From: Dietzia sp. B32
GTDB taxonomy: Bacteria; Actinomycetota; Actinomycetes; Mycobacteriales; Mycobacteriaceae
NCBI RefSeq assembly: GCF_024732245.1
Contig: NZ_CP093845.1
Location: 1,302,001 to 1,366,000, forward strand
Length of the DNA: 64,000 nucleotides
Direction of reading: 5' to 3'
The notes below the pieces were generated by a model that did no database searches, was not told the origin of the DNA, and saw only the letters and a program-made list of their open reading frames with translations. Below, piece by piece: positions 37,083 through 45,722 of the stretch; the stretch's first letter is position 1, and each line of letters opens with the position of its first letter. The position numbers and the translations under genes are program-made.

Positions 37083-37361
37083 TCAGCCCGTCCGCTGCCG
37101 ACCGGCCAGCTTGTGCCGGTCGAGCTCGCTCATGCCGCCCCAGACGCCGTAGAGCTCGCCCGCCTCCATCGCGAACTGCCGGCAGGTCTCGAGCACGGCG
37201 CAGCCGGCGCAGATCGCCTTGGCCGCCTCCTCCTTGCGACGACGCACCCCCTTGGGTTCGTCTTCCGCGCTGTAGAAGAGGTCAGGGTCCCCGACGCAGG
37301 CTCCGTCGTCCCTCCACGCCCAGTACTCCGATGTGGGTGTCAGATTCCTGAACCGTGGCAC
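37083..37361 (-). CDS. WhiB family iron-sulfur regulator
   Basis: A 92-residue WhiB-like protein with the four [4Fe-4S] ligands Cys22, Cys51, Cys54 and Cys60 and the GVWGG turn at 72-76, followed by a basic C-terminus (RHKLAGRQRTG). WhiB proteins bind sigma-A and DNA and sense redox or NO; the subclass is not certain. It is divergent from a LuxR-type response regulator across a region carrying a 14-bp palindrome. Confidence 0.93.
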   Translation of the reverse strand: MPRFRNLTPTSEYWAWRDDGACVGDPDLFYSAEDEPKGVRRRKEEAAKAICAGCAVLETCRQFAMEAGELYGVWGGMSELDRHKLAGRQRTG

Positions 37362-37431
37362 TCGTACTCTCCTGTCGCGAAGGGCGGAAGATCAACGACG
37401 AATTGTCTATCGGCGCCACCCGCGGGCGCTT

Positions 37432-37445
37432 CACCCCTAGGGGTG
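37432..37445. promoter_or_regulatory. Perfect 14-bp palindrome between whiB and the response regulator
   Basis: CACCCCTAGGGGTG is self-complementary and is flanked by TT and TA, 44 bases before the regulator start and 70 bases before whiB. It is a candidate operator for one or both divergent genes. Confidence 0.5.
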
Positions 37446-37489
37446 TAACTTCGCCGTGCCAGGTCAGCGGGCGTTGCTACGCTCTGCGG

Positions 37490-38107
37490 ATGCCGATCAG
37501 GGTCACAGTGGTCAATGACTACCTCGTCGTCGTCGCCGGGGTGAACGCCTTCCTCGCGCCCTACTCTGACCGGATCGAGATGGTGGAGAAGGAGTTGGTC
37601 TCCAGCGGGTCTGCCGAGGTGGACGTGGCCCTGTACGACTCGTTCGCCTCATCCCTGGGCAAGGACGACCGCCTCGAGAACCTCCTGAAGGATCCGACCA
37701 TCGGGGCGGTCGCTGTCTACTCGTTCACCTCGGACCCGGCCGCGGTGCGCGACAGCCTCGACGCGGGCGCCCACGGGTTCCTGTCCAAGTCCCTGACCGC
37801 TCCCGAGCTGGTGAGCGGCATCGAGCAGATCGCCGCCGGCACGCGCGTCACCCTCACGGGATCGGGTCTGCCGATCATGGGCCCCGAGCAGTGGCCCGCC
37901 AAGGAGGCCGGCCTCTCGCCGCGCGAGGCCGAGATGATCAGCCTCATCGTGCAGGGCCTGTCCAACGAGCAGATCGCCGAGCAGTGCTACCTCTCGCCCA
38001 ACACGGTGAAGACCTACGTGCGCTCGGCCTACCGGAAGATGGGCGTGACCACGCGCGCTCAGGCGGTCGCGTGGGGCATCGAGAACGGCCTCAAGCCCGA
38101 CCGGTAG
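37490..38107 (+). CDS. LuxR-family response regulator
   Basis: A 205-residue NarL/FixJ-type regulator: receiver domain (MPIRVTVVNDYLVVVAGVNA; Asp50 in VALYDSF; Lys in FLSKSLTAPEL) and a C-terminal LuxR HTH (LSPREAEMISLIVQGLSNEQ, then CYLSPNTVKTYVRSAYRKMG). No sensor kinase is adjacent, so it may be an orphan or respond to a distant partner. The acidic pocket is weak (only one Asp near residue 10), so it may not be phosphorylated normally. ATG 37490 chosen; earlier codons would cross the palindrome. Confidence 0.85.
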   Translation: MPIRVTVVNDYLVVVAGVNAFLAPYSDRIEMVEKELVSSGSAEVDVALYDSFASSLGKDDRLENLLKDPTIGAVAVYSFTSDPAAVRDSLDAGAHGFLSKSLTAPELVSGIEQIAAGTRVTLTGSGLPIMGPEQWPAKEAGLSPREAEMISLIVQGLSNEQIAEQCYLSPNTVKTYVRSAYRKMGVTTRAQAVAWGIENGLKPDR

Positions 38108-38133
38108 ACCTGGGTACGAGGAAGAAAACAAAA

Positions 38134-38150
38134 ACGACGACGACAAGGTC
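38134..38150 (+). repeat. Intergenic GACGACGACGAG element, degenerate copy 5
   Basis: ACGACGACGACAAGGTC between convergent genes, 26 bases after a stop. It matches the core with G-to-A at the GAG. Confidence 0.45.
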
Positions 38151-38285
38151 ATCCGCCCACCAGCCACTACTGTCGCGGGGGTCGGCGCAACAGCAGTCTC
38201 CTGTTGCAGTGCGTCAACGCCCCGAGTCCAGATCCGGCTCCACCGATCGAACGGAACCACGTTGGGCGTGGACCAAATCGGCGGG

Positions 38286-38867
38286 CTACCGGGTCACGAA
38301 GTTCAGGTAGTCGGTGAACCGCCAGATCGGGCTTGGGTCCGGTCCCAGCACCTGCGGGTCGCAGTAGATTTCCTGCCCGTTGGACGGGTTGATGGCTTTG
38401 GCCCCGACGGTTTCGCACCGCCGGCCACCAAGTGAGTTCTCCACTCGAGTAATCCGGCTCGCGTCGGTGGCTGCCGGGTGCCGGAATGGCTCTTGACTTG
38501 GCGCCCAGTGGAAGGCGTCTGTCTGCAGTCGCTGTGCGCACCAGGCTCGGGTGCCATTCTCGGTGTACGCCCACTCTCCCGGCGCGGGGCACGCGGTGTA
38601 CATGACGATCCAGTTGGACGCGACATACTGCGGGGCAGGCGGAGGCGGAGGCGCGGGATACGCCCACTTAAGCGGATACGGGAGAGTTGGCAGCGGCGCG
38701 GCTTCTGACCCCGCCGGGACGGGCACTGGCACGGGCTCGAGGTCTGGAACCTGGATAGCGAACGGCCCGATGAAGACCTCTGCCGCCGAAGCTGCCGGAG
38801 CCACACCGGCCAACAGTGCGGTCGCGGCGCCGGTGGCGGCCAGCACCCTCTTGGTTCGAGATCCCAT
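38286..38867 (-). CDS. Secreted protein with VPVP/LPxLPYPLxW module
   Basis: A 193-residue secreted protein. Signal peptide cut after ASA, then module EVFIGPFAIQVPDLEPVPVP, AGSEAAPLPTLPYPLKW, then a Pro-rich linker (PAPPPPPAPQY) and a C-terminal domain with four Cys (YTACPAPGEW, AWCAQRL, GRRCETV, EIYCDP) likely forming two disulfides. The module matches those at 30650, 46869 and 47287; the C-terminal domain is unlike the others. No anchor motif. Function unknown. Confidence 0.72.
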   Translation of the reverse strand: MGSRTKRVLAATGAATALLAGVAPAASAAEVFIGPFAIQVPDLEPVPVPVPAGSEAAPLPTLPYPLKWAYPAPPPPPAPQYVASNWIVMYTACPAPGEWAYTENGTRAWCAQRLQTDAFHWAPSQEPFRHPAATDASRITRVENSLGGRRCETVGAKAINPSNGQEIYCDPQVLGPDPSPIWRFTDYLNFVTR

Positions 38868-39102
38868 GTTCCCGCTCCCTCGCTCTGACGCGTCCAACTA
38901 GCCTGGCGGTAAGTATCGCCGTTTACATGCGTTGGTAGTTCCAAATTCGTAGTTCGACTTGCGGAGACAGCCCTTGAAGTCGAGGTCTAGGCCGGGCGAG
39001 AGCCTGCGGCCCATTCCACGGTTCACGCCCCGCCACCACGGCGAGGCATTCCCGTCAACGACTTCAACCGCACGACACAGCTGCAGATGACGTCGATGCA
39101 GA

Positions 39103-40404
39103 TCAGGTGGTACGAGCTGGTAGCACTAGGAGACTGCCATCCCTGTGCTTCTCGATCTCGATGACAACGTCAGCATCCGAAGTGGTGCTGTAACTGGGCG
39201 CAAGCGCTCGCAAACGGTACGAACTTTCTAGCAGACTGTCGACTTGCTTCCGGGTCATCACCTTGTCCAGCAGCCGCGTCGGCGAGCGCAGTTCGATTTG
39301 CGACAACCGCCGTAGGACGTTCGCTATTCGATTCTCTAGGTCGGAGATTCTCTGCTGATCATCTCGCAGGCTCCGGACGAAGTTCTCAAACGGATTGTCT
39401 TCGTCGCTCTGGCCGGCCTCAACGCCCTGCAAGACGACCACTCGGCGTTTAAGTGCGATCGCGAGCGCCGCCAACTCAAGGTGGGCGCGGAACTCGCCGG
39501 CGTCGTCGATGATCCCCGGGAATGCTGTCTCCAGCTCTGCCACGTCCACGCGGTTATCGACAACTGAATCCAGCGCCTTTTCCCACTTGTTGACACGACG
39601 TTCTGCATTCTCCGTCGCGGTGCTAATGGCATGGACGGCGGAGTCGAGTCCCAAAGACGCCCCTACTTTGCCGCGGTCCAACAGAAGCGTAGTGGCCTTG
39701 TCTATCGCATCGCGACAACCGTCGAGCTCACTGCGCTCCGCCTCCAGTTTGTCGCTGTGGAGCTTCTCCAGGAGCTCCGTGATGTTCTCAACGGCCCTCT
39801 GGCGCTCATTGTCGGCGTATGCACTCGCGCTAACTGCCACGGCCATAAGAACGAGTGGAGCGGCCACCGCCACCGCGGTGCCCGTTGCAGCCGTTCCCGC
39901 CGCTGCACCGACGACCGTTCCCTTGGCCCCGGCGGTCGCAGCTTGGACTGGCACCAAGGTGGCCTTAGCGACTACGCCAGTGCTACCGACAAGATCCCCG
40001 TAAACGCCGCCGTCGACAGCTTTGGACGGCATCTGCTTCACGAGACCCTTGCCGAACTCGGACGCAACCTTCGCAGGCACATGCATTCGGTAGAGCACTT
40101 CGCTCGACTGAGCGACTTGGGCGACTACGGGCTCCTGGGAGGAGCGGGCTACTAGCCTGGAGAGCTCCTGGGCGAGCGGGCTAACGGCGTCCAGCGGCAA
40201 TCCTTTCGTTCGCCCCCGCGTGGTCGGAAGCGAGTGAGCTTCCAAGGTGACCAGGGGCGCTGAGGCGAACGCCGCGAGTGCGCCTCGGAGTTCGGAGAGT
40301 CGTTCGGGGCTTAGAGGCTCGTCCGCCGCGAACGCGGGCACAGTCGCACCCTGCTTCGTCGACAGAGTCCAGACGGGCACCACCGCGCCACCGTTATCGC
40401 TCAT
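39103..40404 (-). CDS. Orphan protein with central hydrophobic hairpin and coiled coils
   Basis: A 433-residue protein I do not recognise. Residues about 150-195 are Ala/Gly/Val-rich and hydrophobic (GAKGTVVGAAAGTAATGTAV, AVAAPLVLMAVAVSASAYAD), followed by long charged helices (ERQRAVENITELLEKLHSDK; RSLRDDQQRISDLENRIANV) typical of coiled coils. This resembles membrane-active or apolipoprotein-like toxins and effector proteins in outline only. GC is clearly lower than the flanks, which suggests horizontal acquisition. ATG 40404 follows GAGGAG. Confidence 0.6.
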   Translation of the reverse strand: MSDNGGAVVPVWTLSTKQGATVPAFAADEPLSPERLSELRGALAAFASAPLVTLEAHSLPTTRGRTKGLPLDAVSPLAQELSRLVARSSQEPVVAQVAQSSEVLYRMHVPAKVASEFGKGLVKQMPSKAVDGGVYGDLVGSTGVVAKATLVPVQAATAGAKGTVVGAAAGTAATGTAVAVAAPLVLMAVAVSASAYADNERQRAVENITELLEKLHSDKLEAERSELDGCRDAIDKATTLLLDRGKVGASLGLDSAVHAISTATENAERRVNKWEKALDSVVDNRVDVAELETAFPGIIDDAGEFRAHLELAALAIALKRRVVVLQGVEAGQSDEDNPFENFVRSLRDDQQRISDLENRIANVLRRLSQIELRSPTRLLDKVMTRKQVDSLLESSYRLRALAPSYSTTSDADVVIEIEKHRDGSLLVLPARTT

Positions 40405-41061
40405 TGTTCTCCTCGGTCGGTACCCATACGTTATCCGCCGGGTCTGACACATTCCTGCCCCGCGGGAGCCTGCCACCCGATCAGCGGCCTTCCGTGCCGG
40501 GATTTTCTCCTCCGTGCCACCACCCACCAGCCCCGATAGTTCATGGGAATCTGCGGATTGCCGGGCGAATATAGACCTAAGTACTTTCTGAACAGGGGAA
40601 ATTGGGACTTGCCGAAGGTTCCATGTTCCTAAAGCAGAAAGCACTCGGTGAGTGAACCGTACGCCGTGGTCGTCTGGCCTGTCCGTTACGGCTGATGGTG
40701 TCGGGGAAATTTCCCACGCCGGTGCCATCGTGCTGGGGTGTACCAAGAACTTCCGAGGTGATCATGGTGCCATGATCTTGATCCTCTCGCACCAGGCGGC
40801 CGTCCAAATTTCTGGTACACCCCAGACAGAACAGCCAGGCGTGCACCGCGCCTCTACGATCAGTCCTGCGGCAGGTCGAGTGACGCGGACAGTCGCCATT
40901 TCCATCTCCGCGAGCGCCGGTGAGGGGCCGCGAAGCCCCGACTCGTCGTTTTCCGGAGTACCCGCGAGGAATTTCACAACCGCGCACCGAGCCCTTCACC
41001 AATGCAGGCCTGCCGGACTGACAGTGCTGCTGGCCTAATCACAACATGGGCCAATGTGTGT
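40405..41061. other. Intergenic accessory region with inverted repeats
   Basis: Low-GC region without a convincing gene. It contains a 13-bp perfect inverted repeat pair at 40734-40746 and 40814-40826 enclosing an 18-bp dyad. Several frames stay open for 60-140 codons but none has a recognisable product, a good start or consistent codon use. Confidence 0.5.
40734..40826. repeat. 93-bp element with 13-bp terminal inverted repeats and an internal palindrome
   Basis: CTGGGGTGTACCA (40734-40746) and TGGTACACCCCAG (40814-40826) are exact reverse complements. Between them GATCATGGTGCCATGATC (40761-40778) is a dyad of 8-bp arms. It could be a MITE-like remnant or a structured RNA/operator. No target duplication is obvious. 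Confidence 0.55.
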
Positions 41062-41078
41062 CGTGGGAAGATCCCACG
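41062..41078 (+). promoter_or_regulatory. Hairpin overlapping the RBS of the SRPBCC gene
   Basis: CGTGGGAAGATCCCACG forms a 7-bp stem with a 3-base loop and ends directly before ATG 41079. It includes the GGGAAG that would serve as ribosome site, so it could occlude translation or be a protein site. Confidence 0.45.
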
Positions 41079-41588
41079 ATGCCCTCTCGGAACAGATGGA
41101 GGACACCACATGAGCAAGTGGTGGATGCCTCCGCAGAAGTGGATATCTTCGCTCCCCCGGAAGAAGTGTGGAACCTGATACGACCGGCCGAGAATGCCGT
41201 TCATCTCGACCCCTCGACTATGCGGGCGTTCCAGGTTCCCGGTACCCCTTCCGGCGTTGGCGAGATTCAAGGCTCGATCTCCCGTCTTAACGGTAGGGAG
41301 TACGTAGCCATGATCGAGGTCCTCGAAGAGGTCCAGAACCGCTACGCGCTCACCCGCTCGATAGGAGTGGACGATGATGCCTTACGCATGGCCTACATAC
41401 TTCGACCCACGAGATCGGGCACTCGGTTGGAATTACGGACAACGTTCACGATTCCGGCAGAACTATGGGACAAGACCGACGTGCTGATCGACGACGTGCG
41501 TCGTCGACACCATGAAATGGCCCAGCGCATCAAGTGGGTGATCGAGGCAGACGTCCCGTACGCCGGAAAGTCCGGTTCATCGGCGTAA
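41079..41588 (+). CDS. SRPBCC/START-like (polyketide cyclase family) protein
   Basis: A 169-residue helix-grip protein: VVDASAEVDIFAPPEEVWNL, continuing IRPAENAVHLDP, is the N-terminal strand-helix pattern of the SRPBCC superfamily, and LRPTRSGTRLELRTTFTIPA is the later strands. Members bind hydrophobic ligands in a central cavity; the ligand cannot be predicted. A start at 41046 is also open but lacks a ribosome site. Codon use is less GC-biased than that of the flanking iron locus. Confidence 0.72.
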   Translation: MPSRNRWRTPHEQVVDASAEVDIFAPPEEVWNLIRPAENAVHLDPSTMRAFQVPGTPSGVGEIQGSISRLNGREYVAMIEVLEEVQNRYALTRSIGVDDDALRMAYILRPTRSGTRLELRTTFTIPAELWDKTDVLIDDVRRRHHEMAQRIKWVIEADVPYAGKSGSSA

Positions 41589-41640
41589 GCCGCCGGTCTC
41601 AGTGAGGGGCCCGATCGCGGCGACGGCCACGCCCGGTCAC

Positions 41641-41652
41641 GACGACGACGAG
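41641..41652 (+). repeat. Intergenic GACGACGACGAG element, copy 6
   Basis: Between the convergent SRPBCC and iron-transport ATPase genes. Downstream CGCCCGGCC and CGGCCGCCGGG resemble the extended region of the copy at 46640. Confidence 0.55.
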
Positions 41653-41701
41653 CTCCCATTGCGCCCGGCCAGACTCACGGCCGCCGGGTTCGCGAAACCG
41701 G

Positions 41702-42565
41702 TCACGCGTGGGCGCCGGGCGCTCGGTCCTCTCGTCGCCGATCGAGCGGGACCACGGTAGGCGTGCCCGTCACCGGGTCGGCCGCGATCAGGCACGGCAG
41801 TCCAAAGACCTCCTCCACAAGATCTGCGGTGAGCACGTCGGCCGAGGCGCCGGTGGCCACCACGCGGCCGTCCTTCATCACGACCAGGTGCGTCGCGTAG
41901 CGGGCGGCCTGGTTGAGATCGTGGAGCACGGCGATCACCGCGCGCCCGGCCTCGTGCTGGTCGCGGAGCAGATCCAGCACGTCGTATTGGTGCGCGATGT
42001 CGAGGTAGGTGGTGGGCTCGTCCAGCAGGAGGATGGGGGTCTCCTGGGCGAGCAGCATGGCGATCCACACGCGCTGGCGCTGGCCACCGGAGAGCTCGTC
42101 GACGAACCGGGTCGCCAGATCGGACACCCCGGTGGAGGCCATCGCGGCGGTCACGGCGGTGTCGTCGGCGCGGCTCCACTGGCGTAGTGGGCTGTGGTGC
42201 GGGTGCCGGCCACGCGCCACCAGGTCGTCGACCCGGATCCCCTCCGGAGTGACGGCGCCCTGCGGCAGGAGCCCGATCCGGCGCGCGACCTCCTTGGTCC
42301 GCAGCTTGTGCAGGTCGTGGCCGTCCAGCAGGATCCGCCCCTCGCCGGGGGCGATCACGCGCGCCAGCGCCTTGAGCAGCGTGGACTTGCCGCAGGCGTT
42401 GGGGCCGACGATCACCGTGAACGCGTCCTCGGGCAGTTCCAGGTCGAGGTCGGTGGCCACGACCCGCCGTTCGTAGGCGAGCCGCGCCCCCTCCACCGTG
42501 AGCCCGCGCCCGCGCTCGAGCTGGGCGCCGGCGCGGGCATCACGGTCGAGGGAGGTGGGGCGCAT
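41702..42565 (-). CDS. Ferric-siderophore ABC transporter ATP-binding protein
   Basis: A 287-residue FecE/FhuC-type ATPase: Walker A GPNACGKST, signature LSGGQRQRVWIA, Walker B ILLLDEPTTYLD and H-loop VLHDLNQAARY. It energises import of ferric siderophores through the two FecCD permeases encoded rightward. The start overlaps the stop of the binding-protein gene by one base (TGATG), so they are translationally coupled. An N-terminal 20-residue extension precedes the domain. Expression is expected to be iron-repressed from the box at 43519. Confidence 0.93.
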   Translation of the reverse strand: MRPTSLDRDARAGAQLERGRGLTVEGARLAYERRVVATDLDLELPEDAFTVIVGPNACGKSTLLKALARVIAPGEGRILLDGHDLHKLRTKEVARRIGLLPQGAVTPEGIRVDDLVARGRHPHHSPLRQWSRADDTAVTAAMASTGVSDLATRFVDELSGGQRQRVWIAMLLAQETPILLLDEPTTYLDIAHQYDVLDLLRDQHEAGRAVIAVLHDLNQAARYATHLVVMKDGRVVATGASADVLTADLVEEVFGLPCLIAADPVTGTPTVVPLDRRREDRAPGAHA

Positions 42566-43500
42566 CAGCCCAGGATCTCCTGGACGTCGTCGAGGATCTC
42601 GCCGGCGCCCAGGACGCCGATGCCGACCATCCAGGTCTCGTCCTCGACCTCGTAGGCCTGGCCGGACTTCACGGCGGGCAGGTCGCCCCACAGCCCGGTC
42701 ACGGTCGCCATGGTCGTGGCCGACGGGTCGCCGCCGGGGTTGGTGAAGAACACGATCTCGCCGGTGATCTGCTCGTACAGCTCCGGGGAGAGCTCGGCCA
42801 TGGAGTACTCGTTCCACTCGCGCTCGCCCAGGTCGAAGCCCATCTGGGACAGGATCGAGCCGGAGAACGTCTCGGGTCCGTAGAGGCGGAAGTTGTCCGG
42901 GCGGAACCGGACGATCGACAGGGTGGTGCCCTCGGCGCCCACCTGCTCGCCGACCTCGGCGATGCGGGTGTCGAGGTCGGCGATGAGCTGCTCCATCTCC
43001 TCGTCCTCACCGACGGCGGCGGCGGTGATTCGCGCCTGCTCCTGCCAGTCGGTGCCGGAGTTCTCGGAGTACACGGTGGGGGCGATGCCGGAGAGCTCGT
43101 CGTAGATGGCCTCGTGACGGACCTTGGCGCCGATGATGAGGTCAGGGGCAAGGGCGGCGATCGCGTCGATGTCGGGCTCGGAGGTCAGGCCCACGATCTC
43201 GGCGTCCACGTCACCGAGGTACGGCGGGGCGCCGGAGCCGGCGCCGGACTCGGTGATCCCGACGGGCGTGTGGCCGAGCGCGACGAGCGCGTCGAGGTGC
43301 GGAGAGTCGAGGACGACGACCCTCTCGGGCGTCCCGTCGATCACGGTCTCGCCCATCGCGTGGGTGACGGTATAGGCGTCGTCCGAGGAGGCCTCGGCGG
43401 TGTCGCTGCTGCCGGAGCACGCGGACAGAGCCACCGCAGAGGCGAGGGCCATGGCGATCAGGGCGGGCACCGAGCGGCGCCGGCGTGAGATTCTGGTCAT
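42565..43500 (-). CDS. Siderophore-binding lipoprotein (FecB/FhuD family)
   Basis: A 311-residue solute-binding lipoprotein: signal peptide with lipobox ALSAC, then a PBP-like fold (GTPERVVVLDSPHLDALVAL; PDIDAIAALAPDLIIGAKVR, ending at VR). It captures ferric siderophore at the outer face of the membrane and delivers it to the permeases. Divergent from the permease operon; an iron box lies in the 63-base gap. Confidence 0.92.
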   Translation of the reverse strand: MTRISRRRRSVPALIAMALASAVALSACSGSSDTAEASSDDAYTVTHAMGETVIDGTPERVVVLDSPHLDALVALGHTPVGITESGAGSGAPPYLGDVDAEIVGLTSEPDIDAIAALAPDLIIGAKVRHEAIYDELSGIAPTVYSENSGTDWQEQARITAAAVGEDEEMEQLIADLDTRIAEVGEQVGAEGTTLSIVRFRPDNFRLYGPETFSGSILSQMGFDLGEREWNEYSMAELSPELYEQITGEIVFFTNPGGDPSATTMATVTGLWGDLPAVKSGQAYEVEDETWMVGIGVLGAGEILDDVQEILG

Positions 43501-43518
43501 GACTACAGATCAAACCAC

Positions 43519-43537
43519 ACAGGCAAGCCTCACCTAA
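43519..43537. promoter_or_regulatory. DtxR/IdeR-type iron box
   Basis: ACAGGCAAGCCTCACCTAA matches 14 of 19 positions of the iron-box consensus TTAGGTTAGCCTAACCTAA as I recall it. It lies between the divergent binding-protein and permease genes and could repress both when iron is replete. Confidence 0.7.
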
Positions 43538-43563
43538 CAATCAGTCTGGTCTAGGGTTCCACC

Positions 43564-44667
43564 GTGGCCCCACGACCTCTCCCTGACTCCGACGCCGACG
43601 CACGGCCCGCGGTGCCGGCCGCCGACCGGGCAGCCGCCCCGGCAGCAAGCGCTGGCCAGCAGCCCCGCCGCGGAGCCGGGTTGTTCCCCGGACTGATCGT
43701 GGCCGTCCTGGCCCTGGCGGCCGCCGTGGTGGCCAGCCTCGCTATCGGTGCCCGCCCGATCCCGCCGGCCGAGGTGGTGGGCGCACTGCTCGGCCAGGGC
43801 ACGCAGAGCGTGGTGGGGATCGTCGGCGAACTGCGGGCCAACCGGACCGTGCTCGGGCTGGTGTGCGGTGCGGCACTCGGCGCGTCCGGGGCGCTCATGC
43901 AGGCCGTGACCCGCAATCCGATCGCCGACCCGGGAATCCTCGGCGTCAATGCCGGCGCCGCGCTCGGGGTGGTCGCCGGAGCGACGCTCACCGGCGGCCT
44001 CGGCCTGGCCTCCACGGTGTGGTTCGCACTGGCCGGCGCCGGTGTGGCGTCCGCGATCATCCTCCTGCTCAGCACCTCGGCGCTCGCGGCGTCCTCACCC
44101 GTTCGGCTCACCCTGGCCGGGGTGGCGCTGGCGGCGGTGCTGTCCGGTCTCAGCCAAACGTTCGTCGTGCTGGACGAGACCGTCCTGCAGGCGTACAGCT
44201 TCTGGCAAGTCGGCTCGCTCACTGCGCGGTCGATCGACGAGGTCACCGGCGTGATCCCGCTCGTCGTCGCGGGCGCGGTGATCGCCCTGCTGCTCCTGCG
44301 CGGCCTGGACGCGCTCGCCCTGGGCGACGACTCGGCGGTGGCGCTGGGCGTGCGCCCCGGGTGGGTGCGGGTGTGGTCGCTCGTCGCCGTCGCACTGCTC
44401 GCCGGGACCGCCACGGCGCTGGCCGGCCCCATCAGCTTCGTGGGACTGGTCGTGCCCCACCTCGTCCGCGGTCTCGTCGGCCCGAGCCTGATCCGGGTGG
44501 TCCCGCTGTCCATGGTGGTGGCGCCCGCGCTGTTGTTGGCGGCCGACGTGATCGGCCGGGTGATCGCGGGCGGGTCCGAGACCCCGGCGGGCGTGGTGAT
44601 GGCGTTCATCGGCGCGCCGCTGCTGGTGGCGTACCTGGCCGCCGGCCGACGAGTGGGTGTCGCATGA
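43564..44667 (+). CDS. FecCD-type iron-siderophore permease, first
   Basis: A 367-residue permease of the BtuC/FecCD family with about ten membrane segments. LRANRTVLGLVCGAALGASG, ALMQAVTRNPIADPGILGVN and GPISFVGLVVPHLVRGLVGP are the conserved family motifs. It pairs with the second permease as a heterodimer channel for ferric siderophore. A Pro/Ala-rich cytosolic N-terminus precedes it. GTG start; ATGA overlap with the next gene. Confidence 0.93.
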   Translation: MAPRPLPDSDADARPAVPAADRAAAPAASAGQQPRRGAGLFPGLIVAVLALAAAVVASLAIGARPIPPAEVVGALLGQGTQSVVGIVGELRANRTVLGLVCGAALGASGALMQAVTRNPIADPGILGVNAGAALGVVAGATLTGGLGLASTVWFALAGAGVASAIILLLSTSALAASSPVRLTLAGVALAAVLSGLSQTFVVLDETVLQAYSFWQVGSLTARSIDEVTGVIPLVVAGAVIALLLLRGLDALALGDDSAVALGVRPGWVRVWSLVAVALLAGTATALAGPISFVGLVVPHLVRGLVGPSLIRVVPLSMVVAPALLLAADVIGRVIAGGSETPAGVVMAFIGAPLLVAYLAAGRRVGVA

Positions 44668-45722
44668 CGATAACCGCACCGCGCCCCGCAACAGCCCTGC
44701 CCAGCGACGAACGCCTCCTCGCCGCCGGCCGATTCTCGGTGCGGCTGCACCTGCGCACTGCGTGGGTCACTGCGATCCTCGCCGTCGTCGTCGTCATACT
44801 CGTGGCCGCCTCGCTGGTGATCGGCGAGTTCATCATCTCGGTCCCCGACGCGGTGGCGACCCTGCTCGGCGACGCACCCGACCGCACCACCAACTTCTTC
44901 ATCCACGAACGCCGCCTGCCCCGGGCGCTGGTCGCGCTGGCGGTGGGCGCGGCTCTGGCGACGTCGGGCGCGCTGTTCTGCGCGCTCACCCGCAATCCGC
45001 TGGCCAGCCCGGACATCATCGGCATCACCCAGGGCGCGTCGGCGGGCGGGGCGACGGTGATCCTCGTGCTGGGCGGCGGGATCGCGCAGGTCGCCACGGG
45101 CGCACTCGCGGGCGCGGCGCTCACCACCGGGTTCATCCTGGCCCTGACGTGGTGGCGCGGGCTCAGCGGCGCCCGCCTGGTCCTGCTCGGCGTGGCGCTG
45201 GGTGCCCTGGCGATGGCGTACGTGGCGCACCTGCTCTCCCGCGGCTTCGTGGCGAGCGCGGTCACCGCCCAGATCTGGCTCACCGGCTCACTGCAGGGTC
45301 GCGGCTGGTCCGAGCTCTGGCCGCTGGCGTGGGTGCTGCTCGTGGCGTCGGTGGTCATCGCGAGTCGGTCCCGGGCCATGCGCGCGCTCGCGCTGGGCGA
45401 CGACGTCGCGGTGGCCCTGGGCGTGCGACTGCGCTCCACGCGGCTGGTCCTATTGGCGGCGGCCACGGTCCTGGCCGGAGCGGCGGTGGCGACGGCCGGG
45501 CCGATCTCGTTCGTGGCGCTGGTGGCTCCGCACCTGTCGCGGCTGCTCACCCGCAGTGATCGGGTCCTGCCGGCGGCGCTGCTCGGCGGGGTGCTGCTCC
45601 TGGCCTCGGACCTGGTGGCCCAGCACGCGTTCGCCCTGCCGCTCCCGGTGGGCGTGGTGACGGTGGTGCTCGGCGGACTGTTCTTCCTGGGCCTGCTGTG
45701 GCGGGAGGGGCGTCGTGCCTGA
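44664..45722 (+). CDS. FecCD-type iron-siderophore permease, second
   Basis: A 352-residue FecCD permease: RRLPRALVALAVGAALATSG, RNPLASPDIIGITQGASAGG and GPISFVALVAPHLSRLLTRS are the same motifs as in the first. About nine to ten membrane segments. It starts in an ATGA overlap and ends eight bases into the reductase gene, so all three rightward genes are co-translated. Confidence 0.93.
   Translation: MTITAPRPATALPSDERLLAAGRFSVRLHLRTAWVTAILAVVVVILVAASLVIGEFIISVPDAVATLLGDAPDRTTNFFIHERRLPRALVALAVGAALATSGALFCALTRNPLASPDIIGITQGASAGGATVILVLGGGIAQVATGALAGAALTTGFILALTWWRGLSGARLVLLGVALGALAMAYVAHLLSRGFVASAVTAQIWLTGSLQGRGWSELWPLAWVLLVASVVIASRSRAMRALALGDDVAVALGVRLRSTRLVLLAAATVLAGAAVATAGPISFVALVAPHLSRLLTRSDRVLPAALLGGVLLLASDLVAQHAFALPLPVGVVTVVLGGLFFLGLLWREGRRA

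Noticed and set aside
37490-38107. Two-component pair with a neighbouring kinase
   Set aside because: No histidine kinase gene lies within the adjacent 5 kb on either side.
40652-41038. Small + strand ORF in the accessory gap
   Set aside because: No recognisable product, no ribosome site, and it spans the inverted-repeat element; a minus-strand frame over the same bases is equally open.
43551-45230. Very long minus-strand frame over the permease genes
   Set aside because: Antisense of two FecCD permeases with clear family motifs; its product is Ser/Thr/Arg-rich low complexity.
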